Shown: piece by piece, positions 8,237 through 17,252 of the stretch
Numbering within the stretch: position 1 is the stretch's first letter
How the letters are laid out: each line of letters starts with the position of its first letter
Program-made: the position numbers and the translations under genes
Origin: Pedobacter schmidteae
GTDB lineage: Bacteria; Bacteroidota; Bacteroidia; Sphingobacteriales; Sphingobacteriaceae
DNA: 64,000 bases
NCBI RefSeq assembly: GCF_900564155.1
Contig: NZ_LS999839.1
Location: forward strand, 1,547,097-1,611,096
Direction: 5' to 3'
Notes under the pieces: generated by a model
Databases searched by the model: none
Seen by the model: the letters and a program-made list of their open reading frames with translations, nothing else
What the model was told of the DNA's origin: nothing

Positions 8237-10333
8237 ATGGGATTAATGACATTTTTGCGGAATCGCGCTGGCTATATTTTGATAGGAGCTATCGGTTTTG
8301 CAATTGTTGCATTTTTAGTTGGTGATGCAATTAACGTAGGTAAGCCATTTTGGGCGGAATCTCAAAAAGTTGTAGGATCGGTTGACGGTGAAGAAATTAA
8401 CATAGACCAGTTTAGCCCGAAAGTGGAGCAAAGCCTGGCTCAGTTTAAGCAACAATATGGCGGATCTGGCAATGCACAGATGCAGGCGATGGCTGTAGAT
8501 AATGTATGGCAAGGTGAAATTGCGAGTATCCTTTTAGGTAAAGAATATACCCGTTTGGGTTTGACGGTTTCCAGTGATGAATTGGCCGATCTGATAAAAG
8601 GAAACAATCCAAGTCCTATAATCGTGCAATATTTTGGTAATCCGCAAACAGGAGAAGTGGATAGAGCTCAGGTATTAAGGACTTTTAAAGAAGGTTATAA
8701 GGATCCTAAAATTGCACCTCAACTGAGAGCTGTAGAGAATGAGATTGAGAAACAGGCATTGCAAAAGAAATATGCCAATTTAATCAGCAATTCTATTTAT
8801 GTAACTACATTGGAGGCTAATGATGAATACCTGAACCGTAATAAGCTGGCCAGTTTCAAATATACTGTGCTGGATTACGCGTCTTTACCTGATGCCAATG
8901 TAAAGCTTACAGAGTCTGACTATTCAGATTATTATAATGAAAATAAAAAGCGTTTTGAGAATCCTACAGAAACGCGTTCATTTGAGTATGTCGCTTTTAG
9001 TGTGAATCCTACAAAAGCGGATTCTGCGGCAGTAAAATTACAGGTTGAGAAATTGGCTGCAGATTTCAAAACAGCGGCAAATGACTCTTTATTTGCTGCA
9101 GTTAACTCTGATGTGAAAGTGCCTTATGTTTATATGTCAAAAGGTAAGTTAGATCCGGCCGTTGATTCGGTAGTATTTAATCTTCCTGCAGGTAGCTACT
9201 ATGGTCCAAAGTTCTCAGGAAATTCTTATAAACTGGTTAAAGTTATTGATACTCGTTTTTCGCCAGACTCTGTAAAAGCAAGTCATATTTTAATTGATCC
9301 TTCGAGAATGGGGGGAGCAGATAAAGCAAAAAAATTGGCCGATTCATTGAGAACTTTAGTTCAGAATGGTGCTAGTTTTGCTTCATTGGCTAAACAATAT
9401 AGCATTGATGGTTCTAAAGACAAAGGTGGAGACCTGGGTACATTTAGCCGTGGTCAAATGGTTCCGGTGTTTGAAGATGCTGCTTTTAATGGCAAGCCTG
9501 GAGATCTTAAGATTGTTACTTCTCAGTTTGGAGTTCACCTGATCAAAATTGAAAAACAAGTTGGTTCTTCTAAAGTGGCTAAGCTGGCTTATATTGAGAA
9601 AGGACTGGTTTCGAGTAATAAGACAAGAGATGCAGCTTACAAACAAGCTAGCAGCTTCCTGAATGAGGTAAAAGGCAATAACTTTGCCGAGTTGGCTCAA
9701 CAAAGAAAGCTGACTGTGGGTGTTGCAGATAAAGTTACGCCAACACAAGGCTTTGCCCCTGGATTGGATAATCCACGTCAGCTGATTCGTGATGCTTATG
9801 CTGCCGATAAAGGCGATGTACTGAAAGAAGTTTATCAAATGGATAATGCTTATGTTGTTGCCCGTGTTACAGACGTTAAGCCAAAAGGAACCCTTTCTTT
9901 GGATGCTGTTAAAAAAGACATCGAGCCTATGGTTCGTGTTGCAGTAAAAGCTAAAATGCTTACCGAGAAAGTAAATAAAGCATTGGAGGGTGCATCAAAA
10001 ATTGATCAGGTTGCTCAGAAGCTAGGCAAAACTGTTGCCCCGGTTGAAAATATCGTATTTGCGAATCCAATTATTCCGGGTGCTGCCCAGGAGAATAAAT
10101 TGGTAGGATCTGTTTTTGGTTCACAACCAGGGAAACTTTCTAAAGCTGTTGACGGTGTTCAGGGCGTATATGTATTTAGTGTAGATGGTTTCAGTAATCC
10201 TGCTCCGTTGGCTAATACTTATAAACAAAAAGAAACGATGATGCAAGCGAATACACAACGCTCTTTGGGTGCTGCATTCCAGGCATTGCAGGATAAGAGT
10301 ACGATAAAAGACAATAGAGTGAAATTCTATTAA
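8237..10333 (+). CDS. SurA/PpiD-type periplasmic peptidylprolyl isomerase
   Basis: This 698-residue protein has one N-terminal membrane anchor (about residues 11-31) and a long periplasmic part. A SurA-N-like chaperone region spans about 35-240, and a parvulin rotamase domain spans about 346-440, recognisable by [21 protein letters not shown] and F-G-V-H-L-I-K-I. A second, degenerate PPIase-like region may follow. The architecture is that of PpiD, a chaperone for outer-membrane proteins leaving the Sec translocon. It stands 72 bp after lptC and could share its transcript. A strong hairpin terminator follows the stop codon. Confidence 0.88.
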   Translation: MGLMTFLRNRAGYILIGAIGFAIVAFLVGDAINVGKPFWAESQKVVGSVDGEEINIDQFSPKVEQSLAQFKQQYGGSGNAQMQAMAVDNVWQGEIASILLGKEYTRLGLTVSSDELADLIKGNNPSPIIVQYFGNPQTGEVDRAQVLRTFKEGYKDPKIAPQLRAVENEIEKQALQKKYANLISNSIYVTTLEANDEYLNRNKLASFKYTVLDYASLPDANVKLTESDYSDYYNENKKRFENPTETRSFEYVAFSVNPTKADSAAVKLQVEKLAADFKTAANDSLFAAVNSDVKVPYVYMSKGKLDPAVDSVVFNLPAGSYYGPKFSGNSYKLVKVIDTRFSPDSVKASHILIDPSRMGGADKAKKLADSLRTLVQNGASFASLAKQYSIDGSKDKGGDLGTFSRGQMVPVFEDAAFNGKPGDLKIVTSQFGVHLIKIEKQVGSSKVAKLAYIEKGLVSSNKTRDAAYKQASSFLNEVKGNNFAELAQQRKLTVGVADKVTPTQGFAPGLDNPRQLIRDAYAADKGDVLKEVYQMDNAYVVARVTDVKPKGTLSLDAVKKDIEPMVRVAVKAKMLTEKVNKALEGASKIDQVAQKLGKTVAPVENIVFANPIIPGAAQENKLVGSVFGSQPGKLSKAVDGVQGVYVFSVDGFSNPAPLANTYKQKETMMQANTQRSLGAAFQALQDKSTIKDNRVKFY

Positions 10334-10354
10334 TCTTATTTTACGTAATTTTGT

Positions 10355-10386
10355 AACCGGAAGCCTTAAAGCTTCCGGTTTTTTTA
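10355..10386 (+). terminator. Rho-independent terminator after the prolyl isomerase gene
   Basis: A perfect 10-bp stem (AACCGGAAGC at 10355-10364, GCTTCCGGTT at 10371-10380) with a 6-base loop is followed by a run of T. Confidence 0.9.
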
Positions 10387-10406
10387 TATTTAAGGATATT
10401 TACGAC

Positions 10407-10922
10407 ATGGATATACAAGAAAATTTCGTTAATAAGGTAGCGGCAAGTGGTTTGATCACATTGAACCTTGAAGAGTACTTTCATCCCGGTGAAAGGATTG
10501 TTTACGATATTAAAGAGAATCTTTTTCATGGACTGATGTTGAGGGAGAAGGATTTTAGGGAGTTTATAAAAAATCACGACTGGACGGCTTATCAAGGGAA
10601 AAATATTGCGATTGTTTGTAGTGCGGATGCAATTGTTCCGACCTGGGCCTATATGTTGTTGGCCAACAAAATGAAGCCTTATGCCAATGAAGTTGTTTTC
10701 GGAAGTCTGGAAACCCTTGAAGCTGTTTTATTTACCAAAGCCCTGGCTAAAATAGACCTCGCCGCGTTTGCGGGCGAACGTGTGGTCATTAAAGGTTGTG
10801 CAGATATTGATGTGACCGTAGCAGCTTATGTAGAAATTACAAACCTGCTTACTCCTGTTGTGAAGAGTATAATGTATGGTGAACCTTGTTCAACGGTGCC
10901 TATTTTTAAGCGTAAGGATTAA
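10407..10922 (+). CDS. DUF2480 family protein
   Basis: This 171-residue soluble protein has no signal peptide. Its opening (V-N-K-V-A-A-S-G-L-I-T-L-N-L-E-E-Y), the central H-D-W-T-A-Y-Q-G-K-N and the closing G-E-P-C-S-T-V-P-I-F-K-R match DUF2480 (PF10652), a Bacteroidota-specific family of unknown function. The conserved C-terminal Cys and several acidic residues might bind a metal or cofactor, but nothing in the context decides this. It starts just after the PPIase terminator, so it has its own promoter and may lead a unit with the DUF3108 and DUF3109 genes. Confidence 0.8.
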   Translation: MDIQENFVNKVAASGLITLNLEEYFHPGERIVYDIKENLFHGLMLREKDFREFIKNHDWTAYQGKNIAIVCSADAIVPTWAYMLLANKMKPYANEVVFGSLETLEAVLFTKALAKIDLAAFAGERVVIKGCADIDVTVAAYVEITNLLTPVVKSIMYGEPCSTVPIFKRKD

Positions 10923-10951
10923 TTTGGTTTGCTTTTTGATTTAGCTTAGAT

Positions 10952-11728
10952 ATGAGAAAAACCCTGTTGTTTATTTTTGTTACTTTTCTAGGCTTTAAAG
11001 GACTTGCACAGGAACTCCCTTTTGTAAAGGAACCTGTTTTTCAGGCTGGTGAGGTGTTGAAGTATAAATTGAAATATGGATTTATTACTGCCGCCGAGGG
11101 GACACTGAAAGTAGAAGAATCGGATCTTAAGTTTGATGGTAAGCCTACATTCAAATTGTTGGTTGATGGAGCAACTTCGGGAACATTTGATATCTTTTAT
11201 AAGATCAGGGACCATTATGATTCCTTTATTGATAAAGATAATTTAAAACCTTATTTCTATCAGGAGAATATACGGGAAGGGGGATATCGCCGTCAGGACA
11301 AAGCCAGGTTTCAGCAGGATAATAAGAAGGTGGTGGCCACACAGGGAACATTTAATACGCCGACGGCACAAACCTTTGATCTGGTTTCGGCCTATTATTT
11401 TGCCCGGAGTCTGGATATTTCAAAAATGAAAATTGGCGATTTTGTGAAACTGAATTATTTTTTGGGAGATGAAATCAATGAGTTGGAAATACAGTTTGTG
11501 GGAAGAGAAGAGGTAAAAACCAAATTGGGTAAAATCAGGTGTTTGAAATTTAGTCCCTCTATTAAGCCTGGGCGTGTGTTCAGGAAGGATAGTAGATTGT
11601 ATTTGTGGATAACAGATGATGGAAATAGAGTGCCTGTAAAGGCTCAGGTTGAGATTATAGTTGGCGCTGTAACGATGGAAATTAAATCGGCTGATGGATT
11701 AAAATATCCACTGGCCATAGTTAAATGA
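10952..11728 (+). CDS. DUF3108 domain-containing exported protein
   Basis: This 258-residue protein has a signal peptide ending near G-L-A-Q (residues 1-19). The mature part is a beta-rich domain containing F-Q-A-G-E-V-L-K-Y-K-L-K-Y-G, I-R-D-H-Y-D-S-F-I-D and L-W-I-T-D-D-G-N-R-V-P-V, the hallmarks of DUF3108 (PF11306). The family is periplasmic and its function is unknown; the beta-sandwich has been compared with lipid or lipoprotein carriers, which would fit the envelope genes nearby. The next gene begins 5 bp downstream, so the two are co-transcribed. Confidence 0.82.
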   Translation: MRKTLLFIFVTFLGFKGLAQELPFVKEPVFQAGEVLKYKLKYGFITAAEGTLKVEESDLKFDGKPTFKLLVDGATSGTFDIFYKIRDHYDSFIDKDNLKPYFYQENIREGGYRRQDKARFQQDNKKVVATQGTFNTPTAQTFDLVSAYYFARSLDISKMKIGDFVKLNYFLGDEINELEIQFVGREEVKTKLGKIRCLKFSPSIKPGRVFRKDSRLYLWITDDGNRVPVKAQVEIIVGAVTMEIKSADGLKYPLAIVK

Positions 11729-11732
11729 GAAA

Positions 11733-12299
11733 ATGATAGAAGTACGGGATACATTGGTTCATGAGGACGTTATTACGGAGCAGTTTGTATGTAACCTAAG
11801 CAAATGCAAGGGCATTTGTTGTGTGGAAGGGGATGCTGGTGCCCCACTTGATGTGGCGGAAACCGCTATTCTCAAGGAAATTTATCCAAAGATTAAACAT
11901 TTGCTGGAGCCAAAGGGAGTGAAGGCAATAGAGGAACAGGGAACCTCGGTAGTGGATGCCGATGGGGATTTGACTACACCGTGTGTAGACGGGAACAAGG
12001 AGTGTGCCTACGTTACTTTTGAAAATGGAATTACCAAGTGTGGCATAGAAAAAGGATATGAACAGGGCTTGGTGGACTGGCAGAAGCCAATTTCCTGTCA
12101 TTTGTATCCGATCAGAATTACCCGGTACCCCGAATTTGAAGTGCTGAATTACGATAGATGGCACATTTGCCGCGATGCGTGTTCGTTCGGACGTGAGTTA
12201 AAAGTGCCGGTTTATCAGTTTCTGAAAGGCCCGCTGATTAGAAAATATGGTGCAGAATGGTTTGCGGAACTGGAAAATAATGTATCTTCGGATAAGTAG
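11733..12299 (+). CDS. DUF3109 family Cys-rich protein
   Basis: This 188-residue cytosolic protein carries many Cys residues in the order expected for DUF3109 (PF11307): C-N-L-S-K-C-K-G-I-C-C-V-E-G-D near residue 22, then single Cys at about 82, 89 and 101, C-H-L-Y-P-I-R-I near 126 and C-R-D-A-C near 145. The arrangement suggests metal or Fe-S binding, like YkgJ-type proteins, but activity is unknown. The start is an ATG 5 bp after the DUF3108 stop. Confidence 0.82.
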   Translation: MIEVRDTLVHEDVITEQFVCNLSKCKGICCVEGDAGAPLDVAETAILKEIYPKIKHLLEPKGVKAIEEQGTSVVDADGDLTTPCVDGNKECAYVTFENGITKCGIEKGYEQGLVDWQKPISCHLYPIRITRYPEFEVLNYDRWHICRDACSFGRELKVPVYQFLKGPLIRKYGAEWFAELENNVSSDK

Positions 12300-12344
12300 G
12301 TTCAAACCGGACACAATTAAATATTAACCTCAAAATATATTCAC

Positions 12345-13205
12345 TTGAAAGGAATTATTCTAGCTGGAGGAAGCGGTACAAGACTGCATCCTTTAACCCT
12401 GGTGATGAGTAAGCAGATGATGCCTGTTTATGATAAACCGATGATTTATTATCCGTTATCTATTTTAATGCTTGCCGGTATTAGAGAGATACTGATTATT
12501 TCAACTCCACATGATTTGCCCAATTTTGAAAAGTTATTGGGTGATGGATCTCGTTTGGGTTGCAAATTTTCTTATGCGGTGCAGGAACAGCCCAATGGAC
12601 TGGCACAGGCATTTGTAATCGGAGCTGATTTTATTGGAAAGGATAAAGTGGCATTGGTGTTGGGCGACAATATATTTTATGGCGACGGGATGTCTAAACT
12701 GCTGCAAAGTAGTGCCGATCCGGATGGCGGCGTGGTATTTGCCTATAGGGTTTCCGATCCCGAAAGATATGGTGTTGTCGAATTTGATGAGCAAAATATA
12801 GCAATTTCAATTGAAGAAAAACCAGTTCAGCCGAAATCGGATTTCGCTGTTCCAGGGTTGTATTTTTATGATAACAGCGTAGTGGAGATTGCGAAAAATA
12901 TCAAACCATCGCCGCGGGGAGAATACGAAATTACAGATGTGAATAAAGTTTACCTGGAGCAGGGGAAATTAAAAGTAGGGGTATTGAGCCGGGGAACTGC
13001 CTGGTTAGATACTGGAACTTTTGCTTCGCTGATGCAGGCAGGACAGTTTGTACAGGTTATTGAGGAACGTCAGGGACTGAAAATTGGATGTATCGAAGAG
13101 GTTGCTTACCGTATGGGTTTCATTGATAAAGAACAGTTAAGGGCTGCAGCTACCCCATTAGTGAAAAGCGGGTATGGGGAGTACCTGTTGAAGATGATAA
13201 AATAA
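12345..13205 (+). CDS. rfbA: Glucose-1-phosphate thymidylyltransferase
   Basis: This 286-residue cytosolic enzyme forms dTDP-glucose from dTTP and glucose-1-phosphate, the entry to dTDP-L-rhamnose and related surface sugars. It has the nucleotidyltransferase signature G-G-S-G-T-R-L-H-P at residues 8-16, then [10 protein letters not shown] near 30, L-G-D-N-I-F-Y-G near 107, E-E-K-P near 160 and W-L-D-T-G-T near 222. The length is that of RmlA. The start is a TTG, fixed because the family begins M-K-G-I-I-L-A-G-G exactly there. No other rml gene lies in the window. Confidence 0.95.
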   Translation: MKGIILAGGSGTRLHPLTLVMSKQMMPVYDKPMIYYPLSILMLAGIREILIISTPHDLPNFEKLLGDGSRLGCKFSYAVQEQPNGLAQAFVIGADFIGKDKVALVLGDNIFYGDGMSKLLQSSADPDGGVVFAYRVSDPERYGVVEFDEQNIAISIEEKPVQPKSDFAVPGLYFYDNSVVEIAKNIKPSPRGEYEITDVNKVYLEQGKLKVGVLSRGTAWLDTGTFASLMQAGQFVQVIEERQGLKIGCIEEVAYRMGFIDKEQLRAAATPLVKSGYGEYLLKMIK

Positions 13206-13206
13206 G

Positions 13207-13275
13207 CATTCTCCTCAACGGCTGCATAATTGCGCTGAAGAAGCGCAAAGATGCTATGCCGTTTCAGAGAAGCTA
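13207..13275 (+). repeat. 69-bp inverted repeat, left arm
   Basis: This 69-bp arm starts 2 bp after the rfbA stop. It is complementary to 13831-13899 at 62 of 69 positions, counted by hand. It contains its own hairpin (TTGCGC at about 13229-13234 with GCGCAA downstream, inside a GCATA/TATGC stem). Confidence 0.85.
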
Positions 13276-13340
13276 ATTTTATAGGTTAAATTGGACGCAT
13301 AATGCGCTTGATATTTAGAACCTGTAATGGACAATACCTA

Positions 13341-13760
13341 CAAGACTTGCGTATAACGTTTTTGGGAATGGTACTGTCTGGTAAAGTGTTTCAGGCTTGT
13401 TGATAATCCTTCGGGTCTTGCTGGGTAAAGAATTTGGATCTTGTAAGTAAGATACTGACAAGACTTGCGTATAACGTTTTTGGGAGTGGTACTGTCTGGT
13501 AAAATGTCTCGGTCTTGTTGATAAACCTTCAGGTCTTGTTGGGTAAAGAATTTGGATCTTGTAAGTAAGATACTGACAAGACTTGCGTATAACGTTTTTG
13601 GGAATGGTACTGTCTGGTAAAGTGTTTCAGGCTTGTTGATAAACCTCCAGGTCTTGTTGGGTAAAGAATTTGGATCTTGTAAGTAAGATACTGACAAGAC
13701 TTGTGCATTTCCGTTTAGGAATAAATACACTCTGGTAAAGTGTTTTAGGTTTCTTGTACT
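13341..13760 (+). repeat. 118-bp direct tandem repeat, three full copies plus a diverged fourth
   Basis: Copies start at 13341, 13459 and 13577, each beginning CAAGACTTGCGTATAACG, exactly 118 bp apart and nearly identical. A fourth copy from 13695 keeps CAAGACTTG, a GGAATA core and CTGGTAAAGTGTTT, then diverges by about 13760. Each unit contains several CTTG/CAAG words that can pair. The period is not a multiple of three, so the repeat is not a coding repeat. It lies inside the 69-bp inverted repeats. Confidence 0.92.
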
Positions 13761-13772
13761 TTATTTCTAATA

Positions 13773-13803
13773 AAAAAAGCTTCGGTTATCCGAAGCTTTT
13801 TTG
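13773..13803 (+). terminator. Bidirectional hairpin terminator inside the repeat block
   Basis: A perfect 13-bp stem (AAAAAAGCTTCGG at 13773-13785, CCGAAGCTTTTTT at 13790-13802) closes a TTAT loop. The A and T runs allow termination in either direction. Confidence 0.85.
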
Positions 13804-13830
13804 CTTTACATCTGGTTTAAAAAATAAAGT

Positions 13831-13899
13831 TACCTTCTCCGAAAAGGCATAGCGTCTTTGCGCTTCTTCAGCGCAATTATGCCGACTTTGAGGAGAATG
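13831..13899 (+). repeat. 69-bp inverted repeat, right arm
   Basis: This is the reverse complement of the arm at 13207-13275 with 7 mismatches. It begins TACCTTCTCC and ends GGAGAATG, and ends 98 bp before the fucP start. Together with the left arm it brackets 555 bp holding the tandem repeat and a terminator. Confidence 0.85.
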
Positions 13900-13930
13900 G
13901 TCACTTTATATGCTAAAATCGTTTAATCAT

Positions 13931-13943
13931 ATGATAATATCAT
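13931..13943 (+). promoter_or_regulatory. Possible operator upstream of fucP
   Basis: ATGATAATATCAT is a perfect 6-1-6 inverted repeat lying 54 bp before the fucP ATG. No regulator gene is adjacent. It could be a regulator site for the fucose operon. Confidence 0.3.
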
Positions 13944-13997
13944 AAAATAAACAAAGACAGAATTCGCGTTCTTTGAATAACCAAATAATTAAACCAG

Positions 13998-15254
13998 ATG
14001 ACGAAAAATAAATACCTTTTCCCCTTTATCATGATTACCTCACTATTCTTTATGTGGGGCTTTGTACATAATCTGGATCCAATTCTTATTCCGCATTTAA
14101 AGCGGTCATTTAGCTTGAGCACATTGCAAGCTTCATTGGTCGATTCGGCGGTTTTTATTGCTTATTTCGTGATGGCGTTGCCTGCAGGGTTCATCATGAA
14201 AAAATATGGATATAAGACGGGGATTATTATTGGATTGGCTTTTTTTGCAATAGGTTCATTTTTATTTATTCCGGCAGCCAATACACAACTATATGTGTTC
14301 TTTTTAGGGGCACTATTTATTATAGCCTGTGGCCTTACTATATTAGAGACTGCTGCCAATCCGTATGCCTCTTTACTGGGGCCGCCGGAAACGGCTACCT
14401 TTCGCCTTAATTTCGCGCAGACTTTTAATGGTTTGGCGGCTACACTAGCCCCAATGGTTGGTGTTAGGGTAATTTTGATTAAAGGCGCTTCGGATGAGGA
14501 ATTGAATAAGATGACTGAGTCGGCCCGGCAACTGGCATTGGCGTCAGAGGCTTCTTCTGTGAAAACACCTTATCTGATTCTGGGAAGTATCATTCTGGTT
14601 ATTGCGTTGATATTTATCTTTTTAAAACTGCCTGAAATTAAGGACGAGGAAGAGGGGAATGTGAAAAAAACAGGCATATTCCATGCCTTGAGACATAAAC
14701 ACTTAAGCTGGGCCGTGACTGCGCAGTTTTTCTATGTAGGTGCACAAGTCTGCGTATTCAGTTTCTTTATATTATACGCCACAAAGGCTGCGGGTATTTC
14801 TGAACAGACTGCAGGAGATTATGCCGGTTATGGAATGGGACTTGCCTTCCTATTAGGAAGGGTAATTGGTACTTTTTTAATGAAATTCATAAAGGCGGAA
14901 TCTTTACTGGTAATTTATGCTTTGATTAATGTGGTTTTATGCGGAATTGCCATTACATCGGGTGGTACCCTGGCGTTGGTGTCGGTAATTGGTATTGCCT
15001 TCTTTATGTCTATCATGTTTCCTACTATTTTTTCTCTTGGTATCAAAGACCTGGGTAGCGATACCAAACTGGGTAGTAGTTTAATCATTATGTCGATAGT
15101 TGGAGGGGCAATTTTACCACCGGTAATGGGATACATCAGTGATGTGACCCATAATATTCAGATCGGATATATTGTGCCCCTGATATGTTTTGTTGTGGTA
15201 TTGCTGTTCGGATTAAAAGGCCATAAAGTAATTAAAAGTGTAAACTATGAATAA
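13998..15254 (+). CDS. fucP: L-fucose:H+ symporter
   Basis: This 418-residue protein of the major facilitator superfamily has about twelve membrane segments. The F-F-M-W-G-F-V-H-N-L-D-P-I-L-I-P-H-L segment in TM1, with its buried Asp, and A-N-P-Y-A-S-L-L-G-P near residue 125 are signatures of the FucP/GlcP/NagP family. The position at the head of a full L-fucose degradation operon makes L-fucose the likely substrate. It would import fucose released by the GH29 enzyme. Its stop overlaps the next start by 8 bp. Confidence 0.9.
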   Translation: MTKNKYLFPFIMITSLFFMWGFVHNLDPILIPHLKRSFSLSTLQASLVDSAVFIAYFVMALPAGFIMKKYGYKTGIIIGLAFFAIGSFLFIPAANTQLYVFFLGALFIIACGLTILETAANPYASLLGPPETATFRLNFAQTFNGLAATLAPMVGVRVILIKGASDEELNKMTESARQLALASEASSVKTPYLILGSIILVIALIFIFLKLPEIKDEEEGNVKKTGIFHALRHKHLSWAVTAQFFYVGAQVCVFSFFILYATKAAGISEQTAGDYAGYGMGLAFLLGRVIGTFLMKFIKAESLLVIYALINVVLCGIAITSGGTLALVSVIGIAFFMSIMFPTIFSLGIKDLGSDTKLGSSLIIMSIVGGAILPPVMGYISDVTHNIQIGYIVPLICFVVVLLFGLKGHKVIKSVNYE

Positions 15255-15585
15255 AAGATATTGTTTAGCCCTCGATCTGATTCCGGATGATCAGCTAATT
15301 GCGGAGTATGAAGAAATGCACAGAAAAGTATGGCCGGAAATTATAGAGAGCATAACCTCCTCTGGCATTGAAGCTATGGAAATTTACAGGATGGGAAACC
15401 GCTTGTTTATGATCATGGAGGTAAATCAGCTATTCAGCTTCGAAAAGAAGGGAGCAATGGATGCCACCAATGAAAAGGTGCAGGAGTGGGAGCAGCTGAT
15501 GTGGAAGTATCAGCAGGCAATCCCGGGAGCAAAACCTGGCGAAAAGTGGATAATGATGAATAAAATATTTGATTTAAAGGCCTGA
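15247..15585 (+). CDS. Sugar mutarotase of the L-rhamnose mutarotase family (probable L-fucose mutarotase)
   Basis: This 112-residue cytosolic protein of family PF05336 interconverts alpha and beta anomers of 6-deoxy sugars. The small ferredoxin-like barrel is recognisable by Y-C-L-A-L-D-L near the start, Y-E-E-M-H-R-K-V-W-P-E (with the catalytic-type His), I-Y-R-M-G-N-R-L-F-M and W-E-Q-L-M-W-K-Y-Q. Family members are usually named RhaM, but the fucose operon makes L-fucose the expected substrate. It overlaps fucP upstream by 8 bp and the dehydratase downstream by 1 bp (TGATG). Confidence 0.85.
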   Translation: MNKRYCLALDLIPDDQLIAEYEEMHRKVWPEIIESITSSGIEAMEIYRMGNRLFMIMEVNQLFSFEKKGAMDATNEKVQEWEQLMWKYQQAIPGAKPGEKWIMMNKIFDLKA

Positions 15586-17243
15586 TGGTGACGAATACAG
15601 TGAAGAGTTTTTTGCAAATCCACCCCGATGATAATGTGCTGGTGGCTTTGCAGGATTTGCCGAAAGGGCAAGTTATTGAATGGAATGGTGAGCAAATTAC
15701 TTTAAAGGATGATGTACATGCCAAGCATAAATTTTTTATAGCTGATTTGGCTGCCGGTGCTGAAGTTTTAATGTATGGAGTATTGGTGGGAAAGGCGACA
15801 ACCTTTATTCCACAGGGAGGGTTGATGACAACGGAAAATGTTCATCACGCCTCTCAGGATTATGCCTATCGCAATGTAAATTATGAATGGCAGGTGCCTG
15901 ATGTGTCGAAATTTAAAGACAAGACCTTTAATGGCTATCACCGTGCTGATGGGAGAGTAGGAACTGCAAATTACTGGCTATTTGTGCCGACCGTTTTTTG
16001 TGAGAACAGAAATCTGGATGTGATTAAGGAGGCATTATATAATACACTAGGGTATACGGTTACAGACAAATACAAGCAGTTTACCGGACAGTTGCTGGAA
16101 GCTTATCAGGAGGGACAAGATCTTTCTTCATTCCAGATTGATGAATTGGTTGCTGCAAAGCCGCTTACGAAACGGGTATTTAAAAACGTTGATGGAATTA
16201 AATTCTTAAATCACCAGGGTGGTTGCGGAGGGACAAGACAGGATTCGGCCCTTTTAAGTCAGTTGCTGGCTGCTTACGCAGATCATCCTAATGTGGCCGG
16301 AATTACTGTACTAAGCCTGGGTTGTCAACATTTGCAAACCCAGCACCTGCTGGAGGATATCAAAAAAAGAAATTCTTCATTTGATAAGCCAGTGTTGATA
16401 TTTGAACAACAGCAGAGTCAGAGTGAAGAACAATTAATTAAGGATGCGATCCTTCAAACATTTGTTGGACTAGGGGAAATTAATAAGAATGAAAGGAAGC
16501 CAGCGCCGTTGAGCAAGTTATGTGTGGGAGTAAAATGTGGCGGAAGTGATGGATTTAGTGGTATTTCCGCTAATCCCGCAGTTGGATATACTTCAGATTT
16601 ATTGGTAGCTTTAGGTGCGAAAGTGTTACTTGCAGAGTTCCCCGAACTTTGCGGAGCCGAGCAAAATTTAATTGACAGGTGCGTAAACGAGCCGACAGCA
16701 GAGAAGTTTATCCGGTTGATGCAGGAGTATGATGCACAGGCACATGCCGTTGGCTCAGGCTTTCACATGAACCCGTCGCCGGGCAACATAAAAGATGGCC
16801 TGATTACCGATGCAATAAAAAGTACAGGTGCCGCAAAAAAGGCAGGTACTTCACCCGTGGTGGATGTGCTTGACTATACTGAACCGGTAACGAAAGCGGG
16901 ACTAAGCCTGGTATGTACGCCAGGGAATGATGTGGAGGCGACTACAGGGAAGGCGGCCAGTGGTGCTACGCTTATTTTATTTACCACAGGACTGGGAACC
17001 CCTACCGGTAACCCTGTTTGTCCGGTAATTAAAGTCGCAACAAATACGGCACTGGCTACCAGGATGAGCGACATTATTGATATTGATACAGGTGCCATTA
17101 TTCGTGGCGAAAAAACGATTGAGGAAATGGGAGCGGAAATATTGGAATATTGTATTAAAGCTGCAAGTGGAGAAGAGATCCCTAAGGCAGTACAATTGAA
17201 CCAGGATGATTTTATACCATGGAAAAGAGGTGTTTCATTATAA
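15585..17243 (+). CDS. UxaA-family sugar acid dehydratase (probable L-fuconate dehydratase)
   Basis: This 552-residue protein has an N-terminal SAF domain (about residues 10-90, as in UxaA/GarD) and the long GD_AH_C dehydratase core. The core contains G-Y-H-R-A-D-G-R-V-G-T-A-N-Y near 110, G-G-C-G-G-T near 215, L-G-C-Q-H-L near 248, K-C-G-G-S-D-G-F-S-G near 312 and C-T-P-G-N-D-V-E-A-T near 450. The conserved Cys/His residues bind the metal. Altronate/galactarate dehydratases share this fold, but here it sits between the mutarotase and an SDR in a fucose operon, so dehydration of L-fuconate to 2-keto-3-deoxy-L-fuconate is inferred. No enolase-type fuconate dehydratase is present. Confidence 0.85.
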   Translation: MVTNTVKSFLQIHPDDNVLVALQDLPKGQVIEWNGEQITLKDDVHAKHKFFIADLAAGAEVLMYGVLVGKATTFIPQGGLMTTENVHHASQDYAYRNVNYEWQVPDVSKFKDKTFNGYHRADGRVGTANYWLFVPTVFCENRNLDVIKEALYNTLGYTVTDKYKQFTGQLLEAYQEGQDLSSFQIDELVAAKPLTKRVFKNVDGIKFLNHQGGCGGTRQDSALLSQLLAAYADHPNVAGITVLSLGCQHLQTQHLLEDIKKRNSSFDKPVLIFEQQQSQSEEQLIKDAILQTFVGLGEINKNERKPAPLSKLCVGVKCGGSDGFSGISANPAVGYTSDLLVALGAKVLLAEFPELCGAEQNLIDRCVNEPTAEKFIRLMQEYDAQAHAVGSGFHMNPSPGNIKDGLITDAIKSTGAAKKAGTSPVVDVLDYTEPVTKAGLSLVCTPGNDVEATTGKAASGATLILFTTGLGTPTGNPVCPVIKVATNTALATRMSDIIDIDTGAIIRGEKTIEEMGAEILEYCIKAASGEEIPKAVQLNQDDFIPWKRGVSL

Positions 17244-17252
17244 TTAATAAGA

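Noticed and set aside
13338..13730. 130-codon minus-strand open frame across the 118-bp repeats
   Set aside because: The repeat period is not a multiple of three, so each copy is read in a different frame. The product has no recognisable fold and the openness is a by-product of low stop density in the repeat.
13341..13760. CRISPR-like array
   Set aside because: The units are 118-bp contiguous tandem repeats without variable spacers, and no cas gene is near.
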